From Pochonia chlamydosporia 170 (lineage: Eukaryota > Ascomycota > Sordariomycetes > Hypocreales > Clavicipitaceae), in NCBI RefSeq assembly GCF_001653235.2, contig NC_035794.1:2604001-2668000 (forward strand): 64,000 bases of DNA, given 5' to 3'. Both the position numbers and the translations under genes were made by a program. This document shows positions 54,335 through 64,000 of the stretch, in pieces. The stretch's first letter is position 1, and the number at the start of each line of letters is the position of its first letter. Below the pieces are notes generated by a model. The model worked only from the letters and a program-made list of their open reading frames with translations, did not search any database and was not told the DNA's origin.

Positions 54335-55897
54335 TTAAGTGCAACTCTCTCGCTGTCGTCGCCAAATCTTAATTGGCATCGGACCAGGCATAAGATTAAA
54401 CGCCTCCAGTCTATCCTGCTCCCATTCCGACGATGGAAGAGCCATGTTATACCTGTGAACCACACTCGCCAACAATACAGTCTGTTCCAAATAGCTGATA
54501 TTCCGCCCGATGCATCCTCGTGCCCCAGCACTGAATGATATAAAATGCGGTTGCAGAGCCTTGCCGCCATCTCCCAACCAACGATCGGGGTTGTAGCTTT
54601 CAGGATCAGGGAAGATCTTCTCGTCTCTGTGAGCGACATACGCAGATATGGAAACAGTCGTGTCTCCGGGGATGAAGTCGCCTAATATTACTGAACCCTC
54701 CGGGGGGGTCCGCCGCGGCAGGCCAAAAGTTGTAGGTGGTGTTATCCGGAGAGCTTCATCTAGACATGCCCGCAGATAGGGCAGATGCTTTACCTTCTCA
54801 TATGGAGCGATTATTTCGTCTTCGGACAACACCGAGTCGACTTCTTCTCTGAGCTTGTCGAGGCAACTGGGGTTCTTGAGTAGCCAGTACATGGCGTTGT
54901 TCATCGCAATGGCAGTCGTGTCAGATCCTGCATTCATCATGATGGACACCTCGGCGACGATTTCTCCCCATTCAAGGGGATTGGTCTCACTGTGGTCCAT
55001 GAGAGACTGGAAAAAGTCGGCGAGTTTCTCACCGGCTCGATACCGCTGGAGTCGTTTCGTCGCGCGGCGGTACACTAGGTCGTTCCACCCTTCGTTCAAG
55101 TACCACCACCGGGAGAAATCTTTGGACAGCAGCTTGGATGCTTTGCAGGCGAAGCCATACCATCTTTCCATCCAGGCAAGACACGACTGAGCCCGAGCAG
55201 TGGAATGGAGGCACTGACGAAAGTTGACATGATAAACTGACCCATCCATTCGCTCCGCTTCGGTGAGATCATCGCCAGCATCCAGAAATCCAAGACGTTC
55301 ACTGAGTCCAATATCTGCAATTGCATCGACCGTGAAGAAGTTTGTATATTTCCGATAATCGAAAGTAAGATCGGCAGGGTCAGGTCTGGACAACCCGGGT
55401 TTCATGGGCTCCGTGCAAGCACCATCGACCGCCTTGATGAACCTTTCCACCTTGTCTGCCACTTTGTGTTCCCAGTTCTCCAGATTCTTTATGGCGTATG
55501 CCGCTGCTAGAGCTCTGCGCTTGCGGCTGTGTTCCGTCTTGTCTACTACATCAGCAAGGTGGAAATGCGTACCCGCCAAGGTTTCGTAGAAGGCGCCCTT
55601 TAAGCATTTCGTACCGTGGCCGTATATGTCCTTGATTGCGCCGAGGTCTCCATACGAGAGAGAATTGGGTCCTGTGCGAATCACGGCATGGGTTTTGTGC
55701 ATATCCTGGAGGGTTTTTGATCGGAACCCCCGTAGTGCCTCTCCGACAAAGATCAAGTTTGTGAAACCGGCCAGGGGGTGAAGGACGGGGAATTTTCTTA
55801 GTCCTTTGGGGTCTTTGAAGTATATGATGATAGGCCAAAGGATAAAATATGCGAGCAGAAGTGAAATACCCGCCGTTGAAAGGAGAATTGCGTACAT
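54335..55897 (-). CDS. Cytochrome P450 monooxygenase
   Basis: Single intronless exon of 520 aa. I start at MYAILLSTAG (55897), followed by a hydrophobic ER anchor (residues 6-27); the frame is open to 56035 but the added residues look like leader. Landmarks: the I-helix MMNAGSDTTAIAMNN near residue 320, the K-helix EALR, PDPESYNPDRW (PERF-like), and the haem-binding FSAGARGCIGRN with the axial Cys near 461. The N-terminal stretch (KDPKGLRKFP, HPLAGFTNL, GPNSLSYGD) resembles class E group I fungal P450s of the benzoate-hydroxylase/pisatin-demethylase kind. Reaction inferred as hydroxylation or demethylation of a small aromatic compound. It is divergent from its own reductase gene and convergent with the sugar porter. 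Confidence 0.94.
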   Translation of the reverse strand: MYAILLSTAGISLLLAYFILWPIIIYFKDPKGLRKFPVLHPLAGFTNLIFVGEALRGFRSKTLQDMHKTHAVIRTGPNSLSYGDLGAIKDIYGHGTKCLKGAFYETLAGTHFHLADVVDKTEHSRKRRALAAAYAIKNLENWEHKVADKVERFIKAVDGACTEPMKPGLSRPDPADLTFDYRKYTNFFTVDAIADIGLSERLGFLDAGDDLTEAERMDGSVYHVNFRQCLHSTARAQSCLAWMERWYGFACKASKLLSKDFSRWWYLNEGWNDLVYRRATKRLQRYRAGEKLADFFQSLMDHSETNPLEWGEIVAEVSIMMNAGSDTTAIAMNNAMYWLLKNPSCLDKLREEVDSVLSEDEIIAPYEKVKHLPYLRACLDEALRITPPTTFGLPRRTPPEGSVILGDFIPGDTTVSISAYVAHRDEKIFPDPESYNPDRWLGDGGKALQPHFISFSAGARGCIGRNISYLEQTVLLASVVHRYNMALPSSEWEQDRLEAFNLMPGPMPIKIWRRQRESCT

Positions 55898-56676
55898 TTT
55901 GGAAACTGACGATGTGCCAAGGGAGATTTGATGAGACGAATGTGGACAGAACAGAAGGCGGTTGGTATTAGACCAGGTACCTAGGTACGCAGCTTGTCTG
56001 CTTGTGAACGAATCATTGTAGTATTTATCTAGCAACTACGACACCTAGAGGTCCGTTGAAGTGTGTACAAATATTTGCCATGGACAGACAACTGCATTCT
56101 GGAGATATAACTTGCCGACAGCAGTACATATCCAAATACACGATCCTCTCGTCCTCCAGATCATCCCCGGGTTGTGTGGAGACGGACACAATGTTGGTTC
56201 TCAAAGGGGAAAATTTCCCCATTTGTTTACAACAGGATGTTTCCCCATTTGATACCACACCTCAGCGATAATTGCTTCCAGCTATTGATGTGCTGGGACT
56301 CCGATACCGCGAAAGCTTCTAGTGGCGCTCAAGGGATGAGGTCGACCAATTCCATCATGAACCGAGCCAAAATGGTTGCGCCTGGATGAAACGGAGATGG
56401 GCTGCATTAATTCCTAGGTTAAGTATACCGCTCGGCAATATTGCAAATCCCCTCCATTGAAGTCCCAGAGAAGTAATCAATTCCGGAGAGTTACACAATT
56501 AAGTCGTTGCATGCGTTTGATAGGACATGGCGACAGTTTGATGTCGTTCCACTGATACAAGAATCGCATCGTTGTTGATATGCGATAAAAATGATCCAGT
56601 CCGGCTCTGGACCATATGCTCTCAATTTTCGAGTTCATCTCTTCCAGTCTCGCAAACCTGCTCCAGCTTATGCGCC
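55898..56676. promoter_or_regulatory. Shared divergent promoter of the P450 and its reductase
   Basis: 779 bp between the two ATGs. No gene seen. It contains a 15-bp near-perfect palindrome and two direct 12-bp repeats at 56202-56251. Confidence 0.6.
56202..56251. promoter_or_regulatory. Candidate operator: inverted and direct TTTCCCCATTTG elements
   Basis: GGGGAAAATTTCCCC at 56206-56220 is an inverted repeat with seven-base arms around one central A. TTTCCCCATTTG occurs exactly at 56214-56225 and again at 56240-56251, 26 bp apart. CAAAGGGGAAA at 56202-56212 is the same element on the opposite strand with one base missing. Such paired copies in a divergent promoter suggest a dimeric activator or repressor. 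The binding protein is unknown; TTTCCCC is not the CGG-half-site pattern usual for Zn2Cys6 proteins. Confidence 0.55.
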
Positions 56677-58815
56677 ATGTCCAAGATACCGTCAATTGAC
56701 ATTCCGGCGGAGTTCATCCCAAGAACACTCCCGGATATTGCTGCTCTCATACTAGCCGGAGCGATCTCAACTGCGTACTTATTAAAGGGATATGCCTGGG
56801 ACAAGCCAGATCCATATCATCATCTATGGTTCGAGAAACCAACAGAAAAGTACTCCAAGTCCCGAGCCTTGGCAACTACATCAACAAGAAATGTAGCCGA
56901 AAAACTAGAACAAGACGTAGGCTCCCACAACCTCATATACACAAACATGACCAATGTAGACTAATCTCTCGTGCAGGCCAAAGATGCCGTCATTTTCTGG
57001 GGATCTCAATCAGGCACTGCAGAAACCCTAGCCACTAGACTTGCAAAAGAATGCCTCGCACGCTTCAACTTGCAAGTCTTGTGCGCAGACCTGGCAGACT
57101 ACGACCCAGACACCATCTGCCTCATACCAAACACGAAATTTGCCATCTTTATCATATCCACATATGGGGAGGGAGATCCCAGCGACAACACATCAGCTTT
57201 TTGGCATTGGCTTCATCAGCGGGCGCAGCCTATTCCTCGACTGGATAGCTTGCGCTACGTGGCTTTTGGTCTCGGAAACAGCAACTACAGATATTTCAAC
57301 AGAGTCATTGACGTTGTCTCAGATGCATTGGACAAGGCTGGCGCTCAACGACTCATGCCTGTTGACAAAGCGGATGACGCGAAAGGAGGCACTGAGGAAT
57401 ACTTTCTGGACTGGAAGGACAGCCTATTTGACCTTTTTCGAGGGACGTTGAAGTTTACGGAGCAGGACCTCATATACAAACCAAGCGTTCAAGTTGTCCA
57501 AGATGAGTCGCTGTCGCAGAGCGATTTATACCTTGGGGAACAAGATCACCATTCCGTTGCTAATGGCGAGTCGCCCGTCTTGTCGCTTGTTGTCGCCAAT
57601 GCACACAATCCATGTCCCTCGTCATCGCAGGGCTACGTCCATCTGGAGCTCGATCTTGGGACAACGGGCAATTTGCGGTATCGAACCGGTGATCATCTTG
57701 CCGTCTATCCTACGAATCCAGACAATGAGGTAGAACTGCTCTTGAGAGCCATCGGCTACGACGAAGAGCGTTCTACCTCCGCGATCCTCATTCAGCCTGT
57801 TGAAGAAGGCCACAATATCAAAATTCCAAGTCCGACTACACTTCAAGCATTGTTCCGGCATTACCTGGAAATATGTGCCCCTGTATCGCGAGAGTCACTC
57901 AGGCAGTTGGCCGCGTATGCACCGAATGCCCAATCTCGCAAGCTTCTCCTGTCACTAGCAGATGACAAAGACGCATATACGGCCTTTATATCCAGTAATC
58001 ACGTCAATCTTGGTAGGATCCTCTCAATAACTGCCCCGGGTCTGGTTTGGAACCTCTTGCCTATATCCTATCTAGCGGAATCACTACCCGTCATGCGACC
58101 GCGGTACTATTCCATTTCCTCTTCAAGCGCTATATCGTCTCACCGCGTAGCCATCACCGTCGGTGTAGTGTCTTCAAAATTGACTGGAAATCACTCGGTT
58201 ACAATCCCTGGCATCACGAGCAGTTACTTGCAGAAAATCAATCACGGCCTGAAGAGTCCAGCTACCAGTGGCCCTCGCAATGCCAATGAAAGTAAGGGAT
58301 ATCGTATTTACGCATCTATTCGTCAATCGGCGTTCAAGCTCCCGATGCTCAGCTCCATACCGTTGATAATGATTGCCGCCGGCACGGGCATTGCACCATT
58401 CCGCGCCTTCAGTCTCGAGCGAGCGAGACTCCATTCTGTTGGACAACCTGTTGGTCGTATGTTGCTGTTTTTTGGGTGCCGAACTCAACTGGACTTTTTG
58501 TACAAAGATGAACTTTTTCACACGGCTGTTTCTTTGGGTGATGCGCTGGAAATAGTGACAGCTTTCTCTAGGGAGACCGACAGCCCGAAGTTGTATGTGC
58601 AGAATCGGGTTGCAGAACGGCAGTCGCAGGTATGTCAGATGTTGGAGGATAGGGCGAACGTCTATATTTGTGGCCGGGTGTCCATGGCGAAGGAGGTCGG
58701 AAAGGTTTTGGAGGATGCAATGAAGGCGAGGAAGGGGTGGGATGATGTGGAAACGAAACGATGGGTTGAAAACACAAAGAGAGGCAAGAAATGGTTGGAG
58801 GACGTGTGGGGATAG
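56677..58815 (+). CDS. NADPH-cytochrome P450 reductase, second (dedicated) copy
   Basis: Exons 56677-56916 and 56977-58815 with a 60-bp intron (GTAGGC...GTGCAG); 692 aa. A hydrophobic N-terminal anchor (IAALILAGAISTAYLL) sits in the ER. FMN domain: WGSQSGTAETLA, STYGEGDPSDN, GLGNSNYRYFN. FAD domain: NLRYRTGDHLAVYP and MRPRYYSISSSS. NADPH domain: AAGTGIAPFRAF, FFGCRTQLDFLYKDEL and YICGRVSMAKEV, ending in EDVWG with the terminal Trp stacking position. All cofactor motifs are present, so it should be active. It carries electrons from NADPH to P450s. The sequence differs at many normally invariant spots (SQSGTAE for SQTGTAE, GLGNSNY for GLGNKTY), as expected for a cluster-specific paralog rather than the housekeeping reductase. 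Confidence 0.93.
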
Positions 58816-59267
58816 ATATGAATCACGAGGCTCATAGATGTGGTCGAGTTGCATGATTCTTCTATCTATATGTATCTTATCCAGCCCTATGTATCATTTT
58901 ATACACGATGGCTTGCTCGTATTCTCTTCACTGGCCACCCGCCATCGTACACAGTAGAAACTTGTTCTAGCTAGATTTCGAGCTTTCAGCCGCAGGAGGA
59001 TTCGTGCCATATCATTCATCGATGCAAGGCGATGCGGATTCCGGAAGTCGTAGGCCGTGGCTGCGCCGTCATTCTGACCACGGTAGATGCCGTCATCTCA
59101 ACTTGCAAGATGGGAGCCACAAGAAGAACAGCTCAGCCCGTCATGTTGCCGCCGACTCTATTTGGACGATTCTCCAATTCACAGCGGTGCCTGAACACTG
59201 GCAGGGCCTGATTTATGTTTTCAACTCTGTTGCCCATGAAATGTAGTCACAGGCTCAACACCAAGTC
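58816..59267. other. Convergent 3' region, reductase and C6 regulator
   Basis: About 450 bp; no gene supported. Confidence 0.45.
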
Positions 59268-61299
59268 TCATGTAGCTCCAATATCCTGAGGCAGCTGGAG
59301 GAGAGTTCTCACAGTCCACAAGTCGACTTCAGGTTTCTTCCCCATGGCACTAGTCACCAGTTCACCGACCCGGCGCTCGAGGAACTGCTTCTGTGTGAGC
59401 TTTTGGTCTTCCGCTGCGCTGCTTGAAGCACCTTCCGCCGGTTTGGCTGGTGTTTCGTCCTCAGTGGGCGTTTCGGTGGCATTCAAGCTGTGCAGCTTGG
59501 ATAATAAGCGGTCTCGACGGATGAGCATCGAAGGCACTCTAATATTCAACTACATGGTGGTCGAGTTAGCAAGAATGTCATGATGTGACAACTACATGCA
59601 GAAACAAGGAGCTGCAAGTACAAACCTTGGCTAATAATGGCCCATACCCAATGCCAAGTTGGGTGCCAATAACATTGAGACGACCTTTAATCCACACCCT
59701 TTGGGCCTCGGTTACATGGTCTTGACTCTGCAAGCCGTTGAGAGCCCAAGCCAGAAACACAGCCGCCATCCGTCGTTGTAGAGCCATATCGCCATGCATA
59801 TTATCGTTCTGTTTCGTTTTGGGAGACTTTTGTGACTTGGACGCATACCCTAACTGGTATGGGACCGAAGCAATAACGTCTGTAATGGTCTCGGTGCAAA
59901 GCCTTGCTGCCGTTGCGTATTCTTGCGTTGATCGGTAGTCCTTGGGTAGATGGAGCCATGCGGTAGCTCGCACGAGGACGGACGACAGGACAATCCTTGA
60001 CCAACGGGCCATGGTCCACACAATGGCGATCCAAGAGTCTCCGTAAATATCGACACGTCCGGGAAATACAACGGCATTGGTGTAGTCGTCGTGTGGCACA
60101 TAGACTTGCCAGTCGACCGTCTCCCATCCAAACTCTTCCGGCACGGCCTCGGTCCACCGAACATACTGCTGGTCAAGAGTGTGGCACTGCTGAATAATAT
60201 CCTTGACGCGTTCAATGTCCTCTGGGGTTCTTGAGATGGTGACTAGCATCTTACTGACGTGGGCATTAAGCTCCGCCGTACGTATGCAAAACTGTTCGCA
60301 TTGCGATGCGTAGTCGTCGTAGGTTGAGTCGGCGGTACACCAAGCAATGCCCGTCGCCAAGGGGGTACCTGTAGTGAGCGAATGGATAATCTATCAACAA
60401 GTTGGTCAGTCTGTGTGTGTATGAAAGGAATACACTTCCCCGAGGAGCGTCATGAGACTCACCATGAATGTCCGAACAGCAACAAACATGTCTGATCCAA
60501 CCTTGGTTCGCAGCTGTTTATTCCCTCTCGCCTTGACAATCCGCACGGCAGCTTCTATATGGGAACACCAAGCTAACAAACTCGCGCTGGCGGCAGTGAT
60601 GTTCTCAAATAGAGCCAGCAGCAGCACCGACGCCAGTGTCTCGTCCTGCACAGTCTTTGTCGGATCCCACAACGCCGTAGACGTAGCTGCCAATGCTCTC
60701 GTATAGTTTTCCAACGCTTTCGACTTCAGGCGGCGACCGTCGGCGGCTTGCTGGCTGAGCGACGCCATGGCACAGGCGTTGAAGACGAACTCGAACTGCG
60801 GAAACTGTGACCGGTTTGCCGCAATCAACGCAAGGTACTCGTTGAAGCCGCGGATAATCCGTTGGTGCGGCGTGACGATGAAGTTGAAATGGAAATAGCA
60901 TGGAGCTATAGCTTCTGCAGGCATTTGAGGCTGCGGGACGATTCCCTGATCGAGCGTCATGCCATCGAGATGGCTGCATACGAACCGGAGGTCCGGCGTC
61001 GGTTGTGCTTCCTTCTTGACGCTGGTAATTAGGCTGACGGCGGGCTTCTCATTCTGTCGCTGATCGAGACGGTCGTGGTATCCTGGGCATTGTCGTCGTG
61101 ATCGGGTGCATTGGTTGCAAGCTGGCCTCGTCTCGTCGCACTGAGATGGTTGTCAACGGTCAACGGGCAAGTTTCATTTCGGGCATCGCAGACCTTCATC
61201 CTGCGCTACTGCGTAGTGTCTGCCCTCGACTCGACGTACCTTTATTTTTCGGATTCGGCATGAGTGGCACGCTCCTGACCGTCTACCGTGGTAAGGCAT
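59268..61299 (-). CDS. Zn2Cys6 transcription factor with fungal-specific domain
   Basis: Four exons: 61299-61240, 61140-60463, 60390-59626 and 59549-59268; introns 99, 72 and 76 bp, all GT-AG and phase 0; 594 aa. Residues 11-38 form the binuclear zinc cluster: C-x2-C-x6-C-x6-C-x2-C-x6-C (CHSCRIRKIKC, then CNQC and QC). The first intron falls inside it, between the second and third Cys. The middle is a fungal-specific transcription factor (MHR) domain (FHFNFIVTPHQRIIRGFNEY, DETLASVLLLALFENITA) found in nuclear regulators of clusters and catabolic genes. The last exon is a Glu/Ala-rich tail (ETPTEDETPAKPAEGASSSA). It lies next to the reductase and is a candidate regulator of the P450/reductase pair; target sites not demonstrated. 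Confidence 0.9.
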
Positions 61300-61478
61300 A
61301 ACAGAGAATAGATGTGACGACGAGAGAGGCACTCCCGGTGAGGGGAGAGGAAGGTGCGCGTGCCAGCGCGGATATATCGTATCGCAAGTTCTGCCGAGGA
61401 GGATGTGTGATGCAAGGTCAATGCTGCAATCAAACTGACAATCAAATCAATAAATCAATCGATCGGTCAATTAATCAG

Positions 61479-61509
<31 letters not shown>

Positions 61510-63335
61510 ATCATGGCGTTCTCGTCCGTGCCACCACTTCCGTCAGCCAGCCTCGGCCATCGCAGGCATCTTGGACCAAGAACGGGTTTGCGGGACGAGA
61601 ACAAATGCCGACAACGACGACGACGACAACAACATAGTCAACCAACATCCATCGTAAACGGACGTGGCGGCTCTGTCGTTTCAGTCCCCTTCTTTTCCTT
61701 GCTCGAAAATGGGTCGAGTCACGCCAGTAGCTCGGCGTCACGATTAGTACATGGGGCTCGATTTCAAGGAGTCTGGTGAGTCTGCTGCTCCGGATGTTAC
61801 CTTCAAACTAGCAACCTGACCAAAGTGGGTTAGAAGCTCTGATTGCCTGTCTGTGATTGTGGTCTCGATGGCATTGCAACAGTGAACAACACCCTTGTCA
61901 ATGTCAGAGTGGCTTTTACGGTATAATCCGCTGTCTTGCTGCGGAGCTTGAGCTCCAGAAGCCCATTCAGAATTTGGCCAAGTCTACAGGTAAAACGCAA
62001 ATGCCAAGGCTTCAAAGGTGCTTTCGACGGGCTAGCAGAGCATGTCTTCTGGTGCTGGATTTGTTCTTCTGCTGACTCGAGCCCAGGAATTAGTGGGACG
62101 GTTGTTGTGGCTTACGCCAACTATTCCCAACATGTGCTGTGGAGTTTAGAAAAGGGAAGTCTGTGAAGGAGAATTGCACAATAGGTGATGTTCTGGGGGA
62201 ACCGGCTAACTTGAAAGAACAGAAGCGTAAAGCCACTATGTGATTGTGGGATCATGGCGGAGTTTGAAAGGCTCAGAGGGATGATGCTGTGGCCATTTAC
62301 ACTTTTTGACCTGCCTTTTCAACAGGCAGTCATGATGAGGAGGACGGATGGCCCTCCGCCCCCAACAGCCTGTAACCTTGTCAACCTTGAGACTAACACT
62401 ACGGTTGCTGATCCTTGACCATCCAATGCAACCGGACAACTGAGGGCCCAGGGTTACAGTGTTCCCGGGCCCTACTCCATGATCCGCACGCCATGATGCC
62501 GGTAGTTCACGCCTGTGTCACTGTCACCAGTTGAAATGGACGCCACGTGGGAGACAGTGTTATTCATTGATATTGCTTGTTGGGCACCGGAGCGATTCTC
62601 TGCCGCTTGTTGGCAAATACCGGCAGGCAAGTACTCCAACAACATATCTTGATCAGAAGAGGCGAGGCTCTGTACCATCTAGCTGGCCCTTTTGCACATG
62701 GCTGCACTTTTCGCTCTCGGCATGAGCTGTCTCGTCTTCTGCAGATGGGGAGGCTTTGGTGGCGAACAGTAGTCTTGCCCTCTCCGGCAGGCAGACGTTT
62801 GGCTATGTGATGATCAAACTAACCACCTTCCCAACTAGGAGCTTGTCTCACGAACCTGACATGCTTGACCAGGCAGTCTTGAAGCTTGACAAATATTCTG
62901 GTTTGGCTGTTGGACTGTCACCATAGCCGCAATTGCTGATAATGACGGCCATACTACCCGGTTGATGGAGGACACAATCAGCGCCACTGTGCTTGGACCA
63001 ACGATGGGGAATGCCGGTGGATTCTCATACCGCTCGGACGGCTGGCTAATTTCTTACATTATCAGAAGAATCATAGTTATGCGGGAGCAACGATGGTGGT
63101 CATCATTGGGTATGCAATACGTGGACGTGCTGGTGGACGTCTTGCTACATGGCCACGAGACGAAGATGGCATCATTGTGCTCGACGAGTCACTGCTTCGA
63201 TGATATGGATGCACACATTCGGACGAATGTCTTTCACATTAATGTCAGGACGCAGAAATTCATGACAACACTTGTGTCATCAAGGTCTAGCATATTCTTC
63301 TCTAGGCTCCTCATTGTCTATCACGATTCACGCCA
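61300..63335. other. 2-kb gene-poor region with simple repeats
   Basis: Contains the AATC tetranucleotide repeat and a short CGACGACGACAACAAC run near 61610-61637. ORFs such as 61513-61779 lack domain features and overlap the repeat edge; not counted. Confidence 0.5.
61438..61510. repeat. AATC tetranucleotide microsatellite
   Basis: Eight or so tandem ATCA/CAAT units at 61479-61509 with degenerate copies back to 61438. It lies 140-210 bp upstream of the C6 regulator ATG, so it may sit in its promoter. Confidence 0.85.
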
Positions 63336-64000
63336 TTACAACTTGGAGTTCTCCAACCTGCGACCAACCTCATCAAAGTTAATCTTTCGACCAGAGTTCA
63401 AACTCTCCTGCAACGCGCACCCAATCTTGACGGCCTGCACAGCACCCGACAGCTTAAACGGCAGCTTCGTATCATCGAGACAGGCCGCAGTAAACTCGTT
63501 CGCCTCCGTCACAAACGCATATTCGAACCGCCCATAGTAATCAGACGGAATCTCTCGCCGCACCCCCGAAGCTTCCGACATTTCCACCAAACTCCCCATC
63601 GGATTAGCATTGACGCTCAGCTTGCCCTCCGTTCCAATGATCTCAGTCATGTCGTGCTGGCCAGCGGCCATCATGCGCGAAGAGTAAAAGTAGGCAACCT
63701 TGCCTCCCCAGAATTCAACCACGGCAATTCCGTTATCGACATCTTTGTGTTTCCGCAGCTCCGGCTGTACTGCGCATATACCGACGGCGGCGACGCTCTT
63801 GACCACCGAGTCTTGCCCCAAGAACCAGAGCGCGAGATCAATGTCGTGGATATTGCAGTCCACAAAGATGCCGCCGCTGAACTCGGCGTACGCGACGAAG
63901 AAGCCGGACGGGTCGAGTTTATCGCAGGTTTGGGAGCGGAAGACGGATGGTCTGCCGATGGATCCTGCGTCCATGCGGTTGAATGCGTCTCTGTACGATG
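63336..64000 (-). CDS. Gfo/Idh/MocA oxidoreductase, inositol-dehydrogenase-like (partial)
   Basis: The window edge cuts this gene: 221 residues of the C-terminal part are visible, ending in a stop at 63336; the Rossmann N-terminal domain lies beyond 64000. Visible marks are RDAFNRMDAGSIGRP, RSQTCDKLDPSGFF, and NIHDIDLALWFLG, which carries the His-Asp-Ile-Asp of the catalytic His motif in myo-inositol and related dehydrogenases. EIIGTEGKLSVNANP and the C-terminal FKLSGAVQAVKIGCALQES follow. Such enzymes oxidise inositol or other polyols with NAD+. I do not see an intron in this part. Its link to the sugar porter and P450 group is only proximity. Confidence 0.88.
   Translation of the reverse strand, partial: SYRDAFNRMDAGSIGRPSVFRSQTCDKLDPSGFFVAYAEFSGGIFVDCNIHDIDLALWFLGQDSVVKSVAAVGICAVQPELRKHKDVDNGIAVVEFWGGKVAYFYSSRMMAAGQHDMTEIIGTEGKLSVNANPMGSLVEMSEASGVRREIPSDYYGRFEYAFVTEANEFTAACLDDTKLPFKLSGAVQAVKIGCALQESLNSGRKINFDEVGRRLENSKL

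Noticed and set aside
61438..61510. CRISPR-like tandem array
   Set aside because: The unit is a plain 4-nt microsatellite with no spacers, in a eukaryotic genome.
61513..61779. 88-codon ORF after the AATC repeat
   Set aside because: Starts inside repeat-flanking sequence, has Arg/Gln low complexity from a CGACAA run and no conserved-looking segment.

Overview
This window comes from the nuclear genome of a filamentous ascomycete, most likely a Sordariomycete of the order Hypocreales. That placement is an inference from the gene set, from short 50-100 bp GT-AG introns with a CTAAC-type branch site just before the acceptor, and from Pezizomycotina families such as the SepA-type formin, AIM32-like ferredoxin, short fungal bZIP and Zn2Cys6 regulators. 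There is no rRNA, tRNA, CRISPR array, transposase or prophage that I can support. I resolved 27 protein-coding genes, plus two doubtful short ORFs. Exon boundaries were placed by hand from splice signals, reading phase and family conservation.

Left part, 1-47,300, is mostly housekeeping. In order: a vacuolar AVT3-type amino-acid transporter; an AIM32-like mitochondrial Fe-S protein; a CYC2-like mitochondrial flavin reductase; a NEO1-type P4-ATPase flippase; the COPII scaffold Sec16; the HUS1 checkpoint clamp subunit; a RING protein; a small membrane protein; a SepA/Bni1 formin; an SNRNP27-type splicing factor; glucosidase I (GH63); a 35-codon small ORF with very strong codon bias; mitochondrial tRNA-modification GTPase MSS1; phosphoserine aminotransferase SER1; proteasome subunit PRE5; a LOG-family phosphoribohydrolase; a CLPTM1-like membrane protein; and an unrecognised 304-aa protein with a clear TATA box. 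Several act in the secretory pathway (NEO1, SEC16, glucosidase I, CLPTM1), but they are scattered and I see no sign of co-regulation.

Right part, 47,500-64,000, looks accessory: genes are sparser and the intergenic stretches reach 2 kb. It carries a secreted GH25 lysozyme, a short bZIP factor, a six-exon MFS sugar porter, an intronless cytochrome P450, a dedicated NADPH-P450 reductase divergent from the P450, a Zn2Cys6 regulator, and the C-terminal part of a Gfo/Idh/MocA dehydrogenase cut by the window edge. The P450/reductase pair shares a 779-bp promoter with one inverted and two direct copies of a TTTCCCCATTTG-like element, a plausible operator. I read porter + P450 + private reductase + regulator as a candidate small catabolic or detoxification cluster; this is the best candidate for an undescribed system here, and its substrate cannot be read from the sequence.

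Gene-structure curiosities: GC-AG introns in HUS1 and PRE5, a 19-nt terminal exon in MSS1 that supplies the catalytic FCVGK tail, a 27-nt last exon in HUS1, a stop-free in-frame 69-nt intron inside the formin FH2 domain, and an intron that splits the zinc cluster of the C6 regulator.
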